A stretch of DNA of 64,000 nt from Streptomyces coelicoflavus (GCF_003112555.1 NZ_BEWB01000005.1:372001-436000), one strand, 5' to 3'; positions 11,998-20,950 are shown, numbered from the stretch's first letter. Numbers and translations: made by a program. The notes: generated by a model from the sequence alone, not told the origin.

Positions 11998-12750
11998 GTG
12001 GCGGTGGGGCAAAGGGCGATTCGGCGCAGAGAGCCGGAGCCCAAGACGGCACGACAACCGTTGCGGCAGGAGGTCGTCGACGGCATCAAGGCCTACATCC
12101 TGCGCAACGACCTGCGCCCGGGAGATCCCTTGCCGACCGAGCCCGCCCTGTGCGAGGCGCTCGGCGCGAGCCGGTCCAGCGTGCGCGAGGCGATCCGGAT
12201 CCTCACCGCGCTCGACATCGTCGAGGTGCGGCACGGACACGGCACCTACGTCGGCAGGCTCAGCCTGTCCGCCCTGGTGGAGAGCCTCACCTTCCGCGGT
12301 CTGCTCAGCCCCGACGACGACTTCCAGGTGATGAGCGACCTCATCGAGGTGCGCGAGCTGTTCGAGCGGGGCATGGCCGAACGGCTCGTCTCGTCCCTGG
12401 ACGAGGAGCAGATCGCCCGCCTCGACGCCCACGTCGAGGAGATGCGCAGAGCCGGCGCGGGCGAGGGGCACGGCTTCGTCGAGGCGGACCGCGCCTTCCA
12501 CACCCTCCTCCTGGCCCCGCTCGGCAACGACCTCATCGGTCAGCTGTCCGCGGCGTTCTGGGACGTCTACGTCATCGTCGCGCCGCACCTCGACGTGTTC
12601 ACGCGCGAGCACGAGGCGGCCACCATCGCCAATCACCAGCGCATCGTGGACGCCGTGCGCGACCGGGACCCGGTCGAGTTCGCGGCGGCCCTCGCCGAGC
12701 ACTACGCGCCGGTGCGGTTGCGGATCGCGGAGGCGCGCGCCCGGCGCTGA
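11998..12750 (+). CDS. FadR-subfamily GntR regulator of the sialic acid locus
   Basis: About 250 residues. The N-terminal winged helix (about 25-95) has the GntR signature around GDPLPTEPALCEALG, SRSSVREAIRILTAL and GHGTYVG. The C-terminal helical FCD effector domain (about 105-240) has conserved His residues in FHTLL and NHQRI that normally bind metal and ligand. GTG at 11998 was chosen because GAGAGGGG lies 8 bases upstream and the longer TTG frame at 11953 would start inside the operator; GTG at 12004 is also possible. E. coli NanR belongs to the same subfamily, so control by sialic acid is plausible. It lies between the transporter and catabolic operons. Confidence 0.85.
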   Translation: MAVGQRAIRRREPEPKTARQPLRQEVVDGIKAYILRNDLRPGDPLPTEPALCEALGASRSSVREAIRILTALDIVEVRHGHGTYVGRLSLSALVESLTFRGLLSPDDDFQVMSDLIEVRELFERGMAERLVSSLDEEQIARLDAHVEEMRRAGAGEGHGFVEADRAFHTLLLAPLGNDLIGQLSAAFWDVYVIVAPHLDVFTREHEAATIANHQRIVDAVRDRDPVEFAAALAEHYAPVRLRIAEARARR

Positions 12751-12771
12751 CCCGGCAGCGGACCGGTGAAG

Positions 12772-12797
12772 GAGGCGTCCCCCAACGGGGGCGCCTC
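12772..12797 (+). terminator. Rho-independent-like terminator after the GntR gene
   Basis: GAGGCG and four C bases pair with GGGGCGCCTC around an AACG loop, with one bulged T, and the stem is followed by CTTTC. It closes the regulator transcript before the second operator. Confidence 0.7.
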
Positions 12798-12884
12798 TTT
12801 CGCGCGCGCCGACGGCCCATTCCCTGTCGGGTGCCGGACCCGGGCACTTGACGGTCGCCGTCCCGATCTCTAATGTCCTCGATC

Positions 12885-12905
12885 AGCAGACATCAGACGT
12901 CTGCT
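12885..12905. promoter_or_regulatory. GntR-type operator 2 (three 7-mers)
   Basis: AGCAGAC, ATCAGAC and GTCTGCT follow one another. The outer 7-mers are perfect inverted repeats, and the 12-base core ATCAGACGTCTG is identical to operator 1. It lies 100 bases before the esterase start and so should control the esterase-sialidase-lyase-kinase-epimerase operon. Confidence 0.75.
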
Positions 12906-13005
12906 CTTGATGAGGGCAATCGCCCTCCCGTCGGGTCCGGTCCGGCCGGTCCCGTCCGTTCCCCGCGCTGCGCCGCGCGCACGCCTCACCCACCGGGGCC
13001 CCTCC

Positions 13006-14028
13006 ATGCCACTGACGGACCTCACCCTCGCCCAGTGCCTGGCACTGCGGCCCGACCTCGACGAGCCCGCCGACCTCGACGCCTTCTGGGAGCAGACCCT
13101 CCACGGGGCCCGGGACGCCGGCGGCGCACCCGGCTTCACGCCGGTGGACACCGGACTGACCGAGGTGACCACCTACGACGTCACGGTGCCCGGCTTCGCC
13201 GGCGAGCCAGTCCGGGGCTGGCTGCACCTGCCCGCCCGGGCGAGCGGGCCGCTCGGCTGCGTGGTGGAGTTCCTGGGCTACGGACGGGGCCGCGGTCTGC
13301 CGCACGAGCAGGTCCTCTGGGCCAACGCCGGCTACGCGCACTTCGTCATGGACACCCGCGGCCAGGGCTGGTCCACCGCCGGCGGCGACACCCCCGACAC
13401 CGCCGCCCTGAACGGCACCGTCCCCGGCTTCCTGACCCGCGGCGTCGAAAGCCCCCACGACCACTACTACCGGCGGGTGTTCACCGACGCCGTGCGCTTC
13501 GTGGAGGCCGCCCGCGCGCATCCGGCCGTCGACCCGGGGAAGGTCGTCGTCACCGGAATCAGCCAGGGCGGCGGCATCGCCCTCGCGGTGGCCGGGCTCG
13601 TGCCGGGCCTGGCCGGGGTGATGCCCGACGTCCCCTTCCTCTGCGACATCCGGCGCGGCGCCACGATCGCGGCCCGGCCGCCCTACACCGAGATCGCCGA
13701 GTACCTGCGCCTGCACCGGGACCGCACCGAGACCGTCTTCGCCACCCTGTCCTACGTCGACGCCGCCCTGCTGGCCGCCCGCGCCACGGCCCCGTCGCTC
13801 TTCTCCATCGCGATGATGGACGACATCTGCCCGCCCTCGACGAGCTTCGCGGCCTACCACCGCTACGGCGGCCCGAAAGACCTGCGCGTCTACGAGTTCA
13901 ACGGCCACGAGGGCGGCGGCGGCCACCACCGCTGCGAACAACTCGCCTGGGTGCGCGAGCTGCTCACCGTACCCCGCCCCGAGGCCCCCACCGCCCCGAC
14001 CGCACTGCACGACCCCCAACTCGCCTGA
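13006..14028 (+). CDS. Acetylxylan esterase / cephalosporin-C deacetylase family esterase
   Basis: A 340-residue alpha/beta hydrolase of the AXE1 (CE7) family. The nucleophile is Ser in GISQGG, the acid is Asp in MDDICPPS, and the catalytic His is in GHEGGG; the family RGQ motif appears in DTRGQGWS. No signal peptide is visible from the ATG at 13006 (MPLTDLTL), so it acts in the cytoplasm. The frame opens earlier at 12907 but that part is arginine- and proline-rich noise overlapping the operator. CE7 enzymes remove O-acetyl groups from sugars; first position in a sialic acid operon suggests it may strip O-acetyl groups from imported sialic acids. It resembles the esterase at 31164-32132. Confidence 0.85.
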   Translation: MPLTDLTLAQCLALRPDLDEPADLDAFWEQTLHGARDAGGAPGFTPVDTGLTEVTTYDVTVPGFAGEPVRGWLHLPARASGPLGCVVEFLGYGRGRGLPHEQVLWANAGYAHFVMDTRGQGWSTAGGDTPDTAALNGTVPGFLTRGVESPHDHYYRRVFTDAVRFVEAARAHPAVDPGKVVVTGISQGGGIALAVAGLVPGLAGVMPDVPFLCDIRRGATIAARPPYTEIAEYLRLHRDRTETVFATLSYVDAALLAARATAPSLFSIAMMDDICPPSTSFAAYHRYGGPKDLRVYEFNGHEGGGGHHRCEQLAWVRELLTVPRPEAPTAPTALHDPQLA

Positions 14029-14054
14029 CCCCTCACCCGAGAAGAGGCCTGTTC

Positions 14055-15539
14055 ATGCAGCGAAGAGTCACCATGGCCGTCGGCACCGCCGCCCTGGTCG
14101 TCCTGGGCACCACCGTCCCCGCCGCCCACGCGGCCGACTCCCCCCGCAAGGCCGCCGCGGCCGCCGGCGCCCTCACCTCGCAGGACCTCGCCACCGCAGG
14201 CACCGGCTCCCCCTACTACCGCATCCCCGCCCTGACCCGGACCACCAAGGGCACCCTGCTCGCCGCCTACGACGCCCGGCCCACCCTCGGCGACCTGCCG
14301 GGCAACATCGGTGTCGTCCTCAGGCGCAGCACCGACGGCGGCACCACCTGGCAGCCCCAGCAGGTCGTGCGCAAGGACGCCGCCCCCAAGGGGTACGGCG
14401 ACCCCAGCCTCCTCGTCGACCGCGAGACCGGCCGCGTCTTCCTCTTCTACGCGGCCTCCGTGAACCAGGGCTTCTTCGGCTCGGCCACAGGCAACGACGA
14501 GAGCGACCCCGACGTCCTCCAGGCCGACTACAGCTACTCCGACGACGACGGCCTCACCTGGAAGCACGAGCGGATCACCGCCGACATCAAGGACCCCTCC
14601 TGGGCCGGCATGTTCGCCGCCTCCGGCGAGGGCATCCAGCTGCGCCACGGCGCCTACAAGAGCCGCCTGATCCAGCAGTACGCCATCCGCAAGGACGGCG
14701 CCAACTACGCGGTGAGCGCCTACAGCGACGACCACGGCGCCACCTGGAGGATGGGCACCCCCGTCGGTCCCGGCGGCGACGAGAACAAGACCGTGGAGCT
14801 GTCCGACGGCCGCGTCATGCTCAACAACCGCTCCAGGCCCTACCGGACGGTCGCCTACTCCACCGACGGCGGCGTCACCTACACGCCCTTCCAGCAGGAC
14901 ACCGAGCTGCCGGACCCGGCCAACAACGGCTCCGTCACGCGGTTCGCGCCGAACGTGGACGCCTCGCACCCGCGCGCCTCGTGGCTGATGTTCAGCAACA
15001 CCGCTACGACCAACAGCCGCAGCAACCTCACCGTCCGCCTCTCCTGCGACAACGGGCAGACCTGGCCGGTGCGCAGGACCGTCGAGTCCGGCGCCGCCGC
15101 CTACTCGACGCTCACCCCGCTCAGCGACGGCACGGGCTCCAACCCGGGCATGGGCCTGCTGTGGGAGCGGGGCAACGTCGACCACATCACCTACTCCTCC
15201 TTCGACCTCCAGTGGCTCGGCGGAGTCTGCGCGCCGGTCACCGTCACCTCGCCCGCCTCCCTGCCCGCCGGGCGGACCACCACCGTCACCGTCCGCGTCG
15301 TCAGCCAGAACGACGTGCGGCTCCCGGCCGGCACGGTCTCGCTCGACCTGCCGGACGGCTGGAGCGCACCGGAGGCCGACGTGCCCGCGCTCGACCCCGG
15401 TCAGGGCGCGAACATGAAGATCCCCGTCACGGTCCCTGCGAACGCCACCGCGGGCGACGTGCGGTCCACCGCGACCTACGAGGTCCGCGGTCGCCAGCAC
15501 TCCTACGGCGACAAGACGTTCACCGTCACCCAGCCGTAG
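14055..15539 (+). CDS. Secreted exo-alpha-sialidase (GH33)
   Basis: A 494-residue exported sialidase. A signal peptide ends near residue 27 (AHAAD). The catalytic propeller contains the YRIPAL arginine motif at the start of the fold and five Asp-box-like repeats: STDGGTTW, SDDDGLTW, SDDHGATW, STDGGVTY and SCDNGQTW. A Glu in WERGNVDHITYS and Arg residues near NRSRPYR complete the expected active site. Residues about 400-494 form a CARDB/NEW3-like beta domain. The ATG follows AGAAGAGG, 26 bases after the esterase. It should release terminal sialic acid from glycans outside the cell for uptake by the adjacent ABC transporter. Confidence 0.92.
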   Translation: MQRRVTMAVGTAALVVLGTTVPAAHAADSPRKAAAAAGALTSQDLATAGTGSPYYRIPALTRTTKGTLLAAYDARPTLGDLPGNIGVVLRRSTDGGTTWQPQQVVRKDAAPKGYGDPSLLVDRETGRVFLFYAASVNQGFFGSATGNDESDPDVLQADYSYSDDDGLTWKHERITADIKDPSWAGMFAASGEGIQLRHGAYKSRLIQQYAIRKDGANYAVSAYSDDHGATWRMGTPVGPGGDENKTVELSDGRVMLNNRSRPYRTVAYSTDGGVTYTPFQQDTELPDPANNGSVTRFAPNVDASHPRASWLMFSNTATTNSRSNLTVRLSCDNGQTWPVRRTVESGAAAYSTLTPLSDGTGSNPGMGLLWERGNVDHITYSSFDLQWLGGVCAPVTVTSPASLPAGRTTTVTVRVVSQNDVRLPAGTVSLDLPDGWSAPEADVPALDPGQGANMKIPVTVPANATAGDVRSTATYEVRGRQHSYGDKTFTVTQP

Positions 15540-15627
15540 CCGGCCACGGGCCGCCCGGCGCCGGCACCCCGGCGCCCGGCGGCCCGTTCCACCCGTACCA
15601 CCACCCGCACAGCCCAGGAGAAACACC

Positions 15628-16587
15628 ATGTCCTCGTCCCAGCCCCTGAGCGGCGTCGTGCCGCCCGTCTGCACTCCTCTGGACGCGTCGGGCGAAGTCG
15701 ACACCGCCTCGCTCACCCGGCTCGTCGAGCACCTCGTCGGCGGGGGAGTGCACGGGCTGTTCGCCCTGGGCTCCAGCAGCGAGGTCGCCTTCCTCACCGA
15801 CCGGCAGCGCGCCGTCGCCCTCGACACGGTCGTCGAGGCCGTCGCGGGCCGTGTCCCCGTCCTGGCCGGGGTCATCGACATGACCACCCCCCGGGTACTC
15901 GTCCACGCCGAGGCCGCCCGCAAGGCCGGCGCCGACGCCCTGGTGGCCACCGCCCCCTTCTACGCCCGCACCCACCCCCGCGAGATCGCCGCCCACTTCC
16001 GCGCGATCCGCTCCACCGTCGACCTGCCCCTGTACGCCTACGACCTCCCCGTCTCCGTGCACAGCAAGCTCTCCGCCCCCCTGGTGCGCGAACTCGCCGA
16101 GGACGGCACGCTGGCCGGGCTCAAGGACAGCAGCGGCGACGAGGGCGGCCTGCGCCGCCTCATGGTCGAACTCGGCGGACGCCACGGCCGCGCCGACGGC
16201 CCCGCCCCCTCCTTCAGCATCCTCACCGGCTCCGAACTGACCGTGGACGCCGCCCTGCTGGCCGGCGCCGACGGCGTCGTCCCGGGCCTCGGCAACGTCG
16301 ACCCGGCCGGCTACGTCCGCCTGTACGACGCCGTGCGCGGCGGCGACCTGGACCGCGCCGTCAAGGAACAGGAGCGGCTCGTCGAGCTGTTCGGCCTGGT
16401 CGACGCGGGCCCGGAGGACGAGATGGGCCGCAACTCCTCGGCCATCGGCGCCTTCAAGCACGCCCTGCGGCTGCTCGGCGTGTTCGGCCACGGCACCACC
16501 GCCGCCCCGCAGATCCAGCTCGGGGAGGACGCCGTCGCCCACGTCGAGCGGCACCTGCGCGGCGCCGGGCTGCTGCCGGTCCGATGA
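15628..16587 (+). CDS. DHDPS/NanA-family aldolase, predicted N-acetylneuraminate lyase
   Basis: A 319-residue TIM-barrel aldolase of the dihydrodipicolinate synthase superfamily. The Schiff-base Lys is K166 in GLKDSSG and the catalytic Tyr is Y138 in YAYDLP. The GSSSEVAFLT segment replaces the GTTGE seen in true DapA, compatible with a lyase acting on another keto acid. In this locus the most likely reaction is cleavage of N-acetylneuraminate to ManNAc and pyruvate. The next gene starts within its stop codon (ATGA overlap). Other 2-keto-3-deoxy sugar aldolase activities cannot be excluded by motif alone. Confidence 0.82.
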   Translation: MSSSQPLSGVVPPVCTPLDASGEVDTASLTRLVEHLVGGGVHGLFALGSSSEVAFLTDRQRAVALDTVVEAVAGRVPVLAGVIDMTTPRVLVHAEAARKAGADALVATAPFYARTHPREIAAHFRAIRSTVDLPLYAYDLPVSVHSKLSAPLVRELAEDGTLAGLKDSSGDEGGLRRLMVELGGRHGRADGPAPSFSILTGSELTVDAALLAGADGVVPGLGNVDPAGYVRLYDAVRGGDLDRAVKEQERLVELFGLVDAGPEDEMGRNSSAIGAFKHALRLLGVFGHGTTAAPQIQLGEDAVAHVERHLRGAGLLPVR

Positions 16588-17531
16588 CGGCACCGCACCC
16601 GGACGCACCGGTCATCGGCCTCGACCTGGGCGGCACGAAGATCGCCGCCGCCCTGGTCGGGACCGAGGGCACGGTGCTCGCCCGGCACACCCGGCCCACC
16701 CCGGCGACACGGGGCGCCGGGGCGGTCCTGGACGCGCTGGCCGAGGCGGCCCGCGAGGTGTGGGCGCCCGGCACCACCGCGATCGGCGTCGCCGCGGCCG
16801 GCGTGATCGACCCCGTCACTGGGACCGTCACCAGCGCCACCGACACCATCCGCAGCTGGGCCGGCACCGCCCTCGCGGCGGGCCTCGCCACCCGCACGGG
16901 CCTCCCCGTCGCCTGCGACAACGACGTACGCGCCGCCGCCGCGACGGAACTGGACGGCCCGGACGACGACAGCACCCTCCTCTACGCCGCCGTCGGCACC
17001 GGCGTCGGCGGCGCCGTCGCCGCGGCGGGCCGCATGCTGCACGGCGCCGCCGGAATCGCCGGACACCTGGGGCACCTGCCGAGCCCGGAGGCCGACGGGC
17101 TGCCCTGCACCTGCGGAGCCACCGGCCACCTGGAGGCCGTCGCGGCGGGCCCCGCCATCACCGCCCACTGCGCCCGGCTCGGCGGAGAGCCGGCCGACCG
17201 GCTCCAGACCGTCGCCGAACGCGCGGCCCGGGGCGACCCGCACGCCACCACCGCCATCACCCTCGGCGCCCGCGCGACGGGCCGGGCCCTGGGCGGCCTC
17301 GCCAACGCGCTCGGACCGCACCGCGTCGTCGTCGCCGGCGGCGTGCCCCGCATCGGTGCCCTGTACTGGGACGCCCTGTGCGCGGCCTTCACCGCCGAAC
17401 TCATGCCCCCGCTGCGCGACCTGCGCCCGCGTCCGCCGCGGGGCGGCGCCGACGCAGCGGTCCTCGGGGCGGCCGCGCTGCCTCGTACCCTGCCCCTGCA
17501 CCAGCCCCCCACCACCGGAGCACCGTCATGA
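16584..17531 (+). CDS. ROK-family sugar kinase, predicted N-acetylmannosamine kinase
   Basis: A 315-residue ROK protein. The ATP-binding DLGGTKIA motif is near residue 14, the catalytic Asp is in CDNDVRAAA, and the ROK zinc motif appears as GHLGHL followed by CTCGATGHLEA. There is no N-terminal helix-turn-helix, so it is a kinase and not a ROK repressor. It overlaps both neighbours (nanA-like and nanE) by 4 bases. Lying between a lyase and NanE, it should convert ManNAc to ManNAc-6-phosphate. Confidence 0.86.
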   Translation: MTAPHPDAPVIGLDLGGTKIAAALVGTEGTVLARHTRPTPATRGAGAVLDALAEAAREVWAPGTTAIGVAAAGVIDPVTGTVTSATDTIRSWAGTALAAGLATRTGLPVACDNDVRAAAATELDGPDDDSTLLYAAVGTGVGGAVAAAGRMLHGAAGIAGHLGHLPSPEADGLPCTCGATGHLEAVAAGPAITAHCARLGGEPADRLQTVAERAARGDPHATTAITLGARATGRALGGLANALGPHRVVVAGGVPRIGALYWDALCAAFTAELMPPLRDLRPRPPRGGADAAVLGAAALPRTLPLHQPPTTGAPS

Positions 17532-18208
17532 CCCCGCCCCCGTCCCTGGCCGAGCAGCTCGAGGGCCGCCTGATCGTGTCCTGCCAGGCGCCTCCCGGCG
17601 ACCCGATGCGCCACACCGACACCCTGGTCCGCATGGCCCTGGCGGCGCGCTCCGGCGGCGCGGCGGCCGTGCGCGTCAACGACCCGGAGGTCGTCGCGGC
17701 CACCGTCGCGGCCGTCGACCTGCCGGTGATCGGCCTGTGGAAGGACGGCGACAGCGGCGTCTTCATCACCCCGAGCGTGCGCCACGCCCTCGCCCTGGTG
17801 GAGGCCGGCGCCGCGGTCGTCGCCGCCGACGCCACCGCCCGGCCGCGGCCCGACGGCAGCACCTTCGCCGAGCTGGTCGAGGCCGTCCACGCGGCGGGCG
17901 CCCTGGTCATGGCCGACGTGTCCACGCTCGGCGAGGGCCGCGCGGCCGCCGACCAGGGGGCGGACTTCATCGGCACCACCCTGTCCGGCTACGTGCCGGG
18001 CTCCCCGGTGCAGGACGCCCCCGACCTGGCACTCGTGACCGACCTCGCCGGCGCGCTGGACACCCCGGTGATCGCCGAGGGCCGCGTCGCCACGCCCGAG
18101 CAGGCCGCCCGGGCCCTGGCCGCGGGTGCGCACGGCGTCGTCGTGGGCACCGCCATCACGGCACCGACCGCGCTGACCCGGCTCTTCGCGGACGCGCTGG
18201 CGTCCTGA
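17528..18208 (+). CDS. nanE: N-acetylmannosamine-6-phosphate 2-epimerase
   Basis: A 226-residue TIM barrel of the NanE family. It opens with LIVSCQAPPGDPM, has the expected catalytic Lys in GLWKDGD, the segment ADATARPRPDG, and the active-site IAEGRVATPEQA and AHGVVVGTAIT regions. It converts ManNAc-6-P to GlcNAc-6-P, feeding aminosugar metabolism; NagA and NagB are not in the window. It ends the catabolic operon, followed at once by a strong terminator. NanE is the most diagnostic gene for the sialic acid interpretation. Confidence 0.92.
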   Translation: MTPPPSLAEQLEGRLIVSCQAPPGDPMRHTDTLVRMALAARSGGAAAVRVNDPEVVAATVAAVDLPVIGLWKDGDSGVFITPSVRHALALVEAGAAVVAADATARPRPDGSTFAELVEAVHAAGALVMADVSTLGEGRAAADQGADFIGTTLSGYVPGSPVQDAPDLALVTDLAGALDTPVIAEGRVATPEQAARALAAGAHGVVVGTAITAPTALTRLFADALAS

Positions 18209-18216
18209 ACCGGCAC

Positions 18217-18260
18217 GCCCGAGGGGCGGCGGGGAACCTGTTCCCCACCGCCCCTCGGGC
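18217..18260. terminator. Strong bidirectional terminator
   Basis: Twenty-base arms (18217-18236 and 18241-18260) with one mismatch pair around a CCTG loop. It separates the sialic acid operon from the convergent GAPDH gene. Confidence 0.85.
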
Positions 18261-18295
18261 ACGTTCGCCCGGCCCGTCCCCGGGACGGGACCGGA

Positions 18296-19750
18296 TCAGA
18301 CCGCCGGAGCCGGGTACGTCGGGTACTCCACCCCGGAGACGTGCTGGACGACGCGGACGACCTGGCAGGAGTAGCCGAACTCGTTGTCGTACCAGAGGTA
18401 GAGGATCGCGTTGTCGCCCTCGACCTTCAGCGCGCCGGCGTCCACGATCGAGGCGTGGCGCGAGCCGATGAAGTCGCTGGAGACCGCGTCGGGAGCGCTG
18501 ATGAAGTCGATCTGGCGCTTGAGCGGCGAGGTCAGCGACACCTCGCGCAGGTGGTCCACGACCTCCTCGCGGCTCGCCTCCCGGGCCAGCTGGAGGTTGA
18601 GGATCGCGATGGACACGTCCGGCACCGGCACCCGGATCGAGCTGCCGGTGATCCGCGCCTTGAGCTCGGGCAGCGCCTTGGCGACGGCGGAGGCGGCACC
18701 GGTCTCCGTGATGACCATGTTCAGCGGCGCGCTGCGGCCACGGCGGTCCGACTTGTGGTAATTGTCCAGCAGGTTCTGGTCGTTGGTGAAGGAGTGCACC
18801 GTCTCCACGTGACCGCGCAGCACGCCGTACTCGTCCTCCATCGCCTTCAGCGGCGGGACGATCGCGTTGGTGGTGCAGGACGCGCAGGACAGGATCCGCT
18901 CGTCCGGCTTGACGGTGTCGTGGTTGACGCCGTGGACGATGTTCGGGACGTCGCCCTTGCCCGGCGCGGTCAGCACGACCTTGTCGATGCCCGGACGCAG
19001 GTGCTTGGACAGGCCCTCGCGGTCGCGCCACTTGCCCGTGTTGTCGATGAGGATGGCGTCCTTGATGCCGTACGCCGTGTAGTCGACCTGCGCCGGGTCG
19101 TCCGCGTAGATCACCTTGATGGCGTTGCCGTTGGCGAGGATGGTGCTGTTGTCCTCGTCGACGGTGATCGTGCCCTGGAACTGGCCGTGCACCGAGTCGC
19201 GGCGCAGCAGCGAGGCGCGCTTGACGATGTCTTCGGCGGCCCGCTCCCCACCGCCCCGGACCACGATCGCGCGCAGCCGGAGTCCGTTGCCCGACCCGGC
19301 CTTCTCGATGAGCAGCCGGGCGACGAGCCGGCCGATGCGGCCGAAGCCGTACAGGACGACGTCGCGGCCGTCCCGCCGGTCGATCTTGTTGGCGCCGGTG
19401 GCACCGGCGACGGCCTCGGCGGTGAACTCCTCGACCGACAGACCCCGGTCGTCGCTCTTCCAGGTCGCGGCGAGCATGCCGATGTCGATCTGCGAGGGCC
19501 CGAGGTCGAGCGTGGTGAGCGCCCGCAGGAAGGGCATCGTCTCGGTGACCGACAGCTCCGCGCCGGCGATCTGGCGGGCGAAGCGGTGGGTCTTGAGGAT
19601 GCTGACCACCGACTTGTTCACCAGGGAACGGCTGTGCAGCAGGATCGTGACGTCCTGCTCCCGGTGCAGCTTCCCGATCATCGGGATCATCGATTCCGCG
19701 GTCTCTTCGCGGTGTTTCCAGTTGGTGAACGAGTCGTCGTTGGCAGTCAC
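18296..19750 (-). CDS. Glyceraldehyde-3-phosphate dehydrogenase, long form
   Basis: A 484-residue GAPDH, about 140 residues longer than the usual glycolytic enzyme because of an N-terminal extension (residues 1-125). The Rossmann motif YGFGRIGR is near 133, the catalytic Cys is in SCASCTTNA near 300, and the C-terminal WYDNEFGYS is intact. This long type corresponds to GapB-like enzymes of Corynebacterium, associated with gluconeogenic flux; a role for the extension is unknown. The start is GTG at 19750. It stands alone, convergent to nanE. Confidence 0.88.
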   Translation of the reverse strand: MTANDDSFTNWKHREETAESMIPMIGKLHREQDVTILLHSRSLVNKSVVSILKTHRFARQIAGAELSVTETMPFLRALTTLDLGPSQIDIGMLAATWKSDDRGLSVEEFTAEAVAGATGANKIDRRDGRDVVLYGFGRIGRLVARLLIEKAGSGNGLRLRAIVVRGGGERAAEDIVKRASLLRRDSVHGQFQGTITVDEDNSTILANGNAIKVIYADDPAQVDYTAYGIKDAILIDNTGKWRDREGLSKHLRPGIDKVVLTAPGKGDVPNIVHGVNHDTVKPDERILSCASCTTNAIVPPLKAMEDEYGVLRGHVETVHSFTNDQNLLDNYHKSDRRGRSAPLNMVITETGAASAVAKALPELKARITGSSIRVPVPDVSIAILNLQLAREASREEVVDHLREVSLTSPLKRQIDFISAPDAVSSDFIGSRHASIVDAGALKVEGDNAILYLWYDNEFGYSCQVVRVVQHVSGVEYPTYPAPAV

Positions 19751-19962
19751 GTCTCTATCTTTCGAGCTAGGCGGCGCTCATATGCTAACCCGACCGTGTT
19801 TCTGATCGATCAAGTGGGCCCCTCGCCGATCAGATGAGTGCCGGACCGGGCGGGGGCATCGAACAGGATTGCGCCACGGAGGCCCTGGGTACGCGAGGCT
19901 GGACCGCGTCGGCGCCGATCGTCCGCGCGGGCCGTATCACCGCCGCTACCAGGGAATCTGCC

Positions 19963-20373
19963 ATGGAGACACCCGCGAACGACCACCCCGTCACGCCCGC
20001 CCAGCGGGCGCTGGACACGCTCGCCGAGACCACCGAGACCGCCGACAACACGGCGGCGCTCGACACGCTCGCGAGCAGCGACGTCCTCGTGCCGGTGCCC
20101 GACGACGCGAACGACCAGGACGCCGCCGACCCCGGGATGCTGGCGCTGCCGGTGCTGGAACAGCAGGGCGGCGGCCAGGTGGTGCCCGTGTTCACCTCGG
20201 AACTGGAGATGGCCGACCTGCTGCCGTACGTCTCCCGCTACCGCATGGTGCCGCTCGGCGCACTCGCCGCGCAGTGGCCGGCCGACGACCTGTCGCTGTC
20301 CATCGACGCCGGCTCGGAGCACCGCCTCACCCTCACCTCGGACGGCGTGCGCACCCTGCTGGCCCGCCCCTGA
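19963..20373 (+). CDS. SseB-family N-terminal domain protein
   Basis: A 136-residue acidic protein starting METPANDHPVTP. The segment DVLVPVPDD, the strand QVVPVFTSELEMADLLPY and the closing LSIDAG region resemble the SseB N-terminal domain common in actinobacteria. The role is unknown. An in-frame ATG at 19834 exists but the extra 43 residues look non-coding. The gene ends at a terminator shared with the convergent MarR gene. Confidence 0.75.
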   Translation: METPANDHPVTPAQRALDTLAETTETADNTAALDTLASSDVLVPVPDDANDQDAADPGMLALPVLEQQGGGQVVPVFTSELEMADLLPYVSRYRMVPLGALAAQWPADDLSLSIDAGSEHRLTLTSDGVRTLLARP

Positions 20374-20389
20374 GGGAAGGCGCCTCACC

Positions 20390-20435
20390 CGCCGAGGACC
20401 CCCGTCCCCCTCAGGAGGGGCGGGGGTCCTCGGCG
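20390..20435. terminator. Convergent terminator overlapping the MarR gene end
   Basis: Nineteen-base arms at 20390-20408 and 20417-20435 with one mismatch lie between the SseB-like gene and the MarR gene, extending 25 bases into the MarR coding end. Confidence 0.8.
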
Positions 20436-20821
20436 TCGCCGAGCGTGCGGGCCAGCGCGGCCCGCTGAAGCGGCAGTATCTCGGCGTGCAGCCGGCGGCC
20501 CTCGGGCGTGAGCGCGACGTACACACCGCGCCGGTCCTCCGCACACATCGAGCGATGCACCAGTCCGTCCCGCTCCAGCCGGGCGATGAGCCGGGACAGT
20601 GCGCTCTGGCTCAGATGGACCCGGCCCGCCAGGTTCTGCACCCGGCACCGGTCGCCGTCCTCGGGCGCCTCGGCCACGAGGAGGTCGAGCACCTCGAAGT
20701 CGCTCGCGCCCAGACCGTGCGGATGCAGCGCCCGGTCGATCTCGCACATCGTGCGCGCGTGCACCGCGAGGATGTCCCGCCACCGTTCCTCGAGCCGCGC
20801 ACCGGCGGTCCTGGCTGCCAT
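20411..20821 (-). CDS. MarR-family transcriptional regulator
   Basis: A 136-residue winged-helix repressor. The recognition region reads VHLSQSALSRLIARLERDGLVHR, and the wing has EDRRGVYVALTPEG. It is divergent from the winged-helix gene at 20951, and an inverted repeat (CAACC-GATATT-GGTTG, 20840-20855) lies between them as a likely operator. Effector unknown. Confidence 0.88.
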   Translation of the reverse strand: MAARTAGARLEERWRDILAVHARTMCEIDRALHPHGLGASDFEVLDLLVAEAPEDGDRCRVQNLAGRVHLSQSALSRLIARLERDGLVHRSMCAEDRRGVYVALTPEGRRLHAEILPLQRAALARTLGDAEDPRPS

Positions 20822-20839
20822 GGCCGAACGTTAGCACCG

Positions 20840-20855
20840 CAACCGATATTGGTTG
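20840..20855. promoter_or_regulatory. MarR-type inverted repeat
   Basis: CAACC and GGTTG arms flank GATATT 19 bases upstream of the MarR start. Size and position fit autoregulation and possible control of the divergent winged-helix gene. Confidence 0.6.
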
Positions 20856-20950
20856 AATGCGCAAATGGCCCGGTTGCCGGACAATCGGGCCCCGGCTGCG
20901 GGAAAGTGGAGGGACACGGTACGGGCGGGCCCGCACGGAGGGAGGACGAG

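Noticed and set aside
16584..17531. ROK protein as a transcriptional repressor
   Set aside because: It lacks an N-terminal winged helix and has a complete kinase active site.
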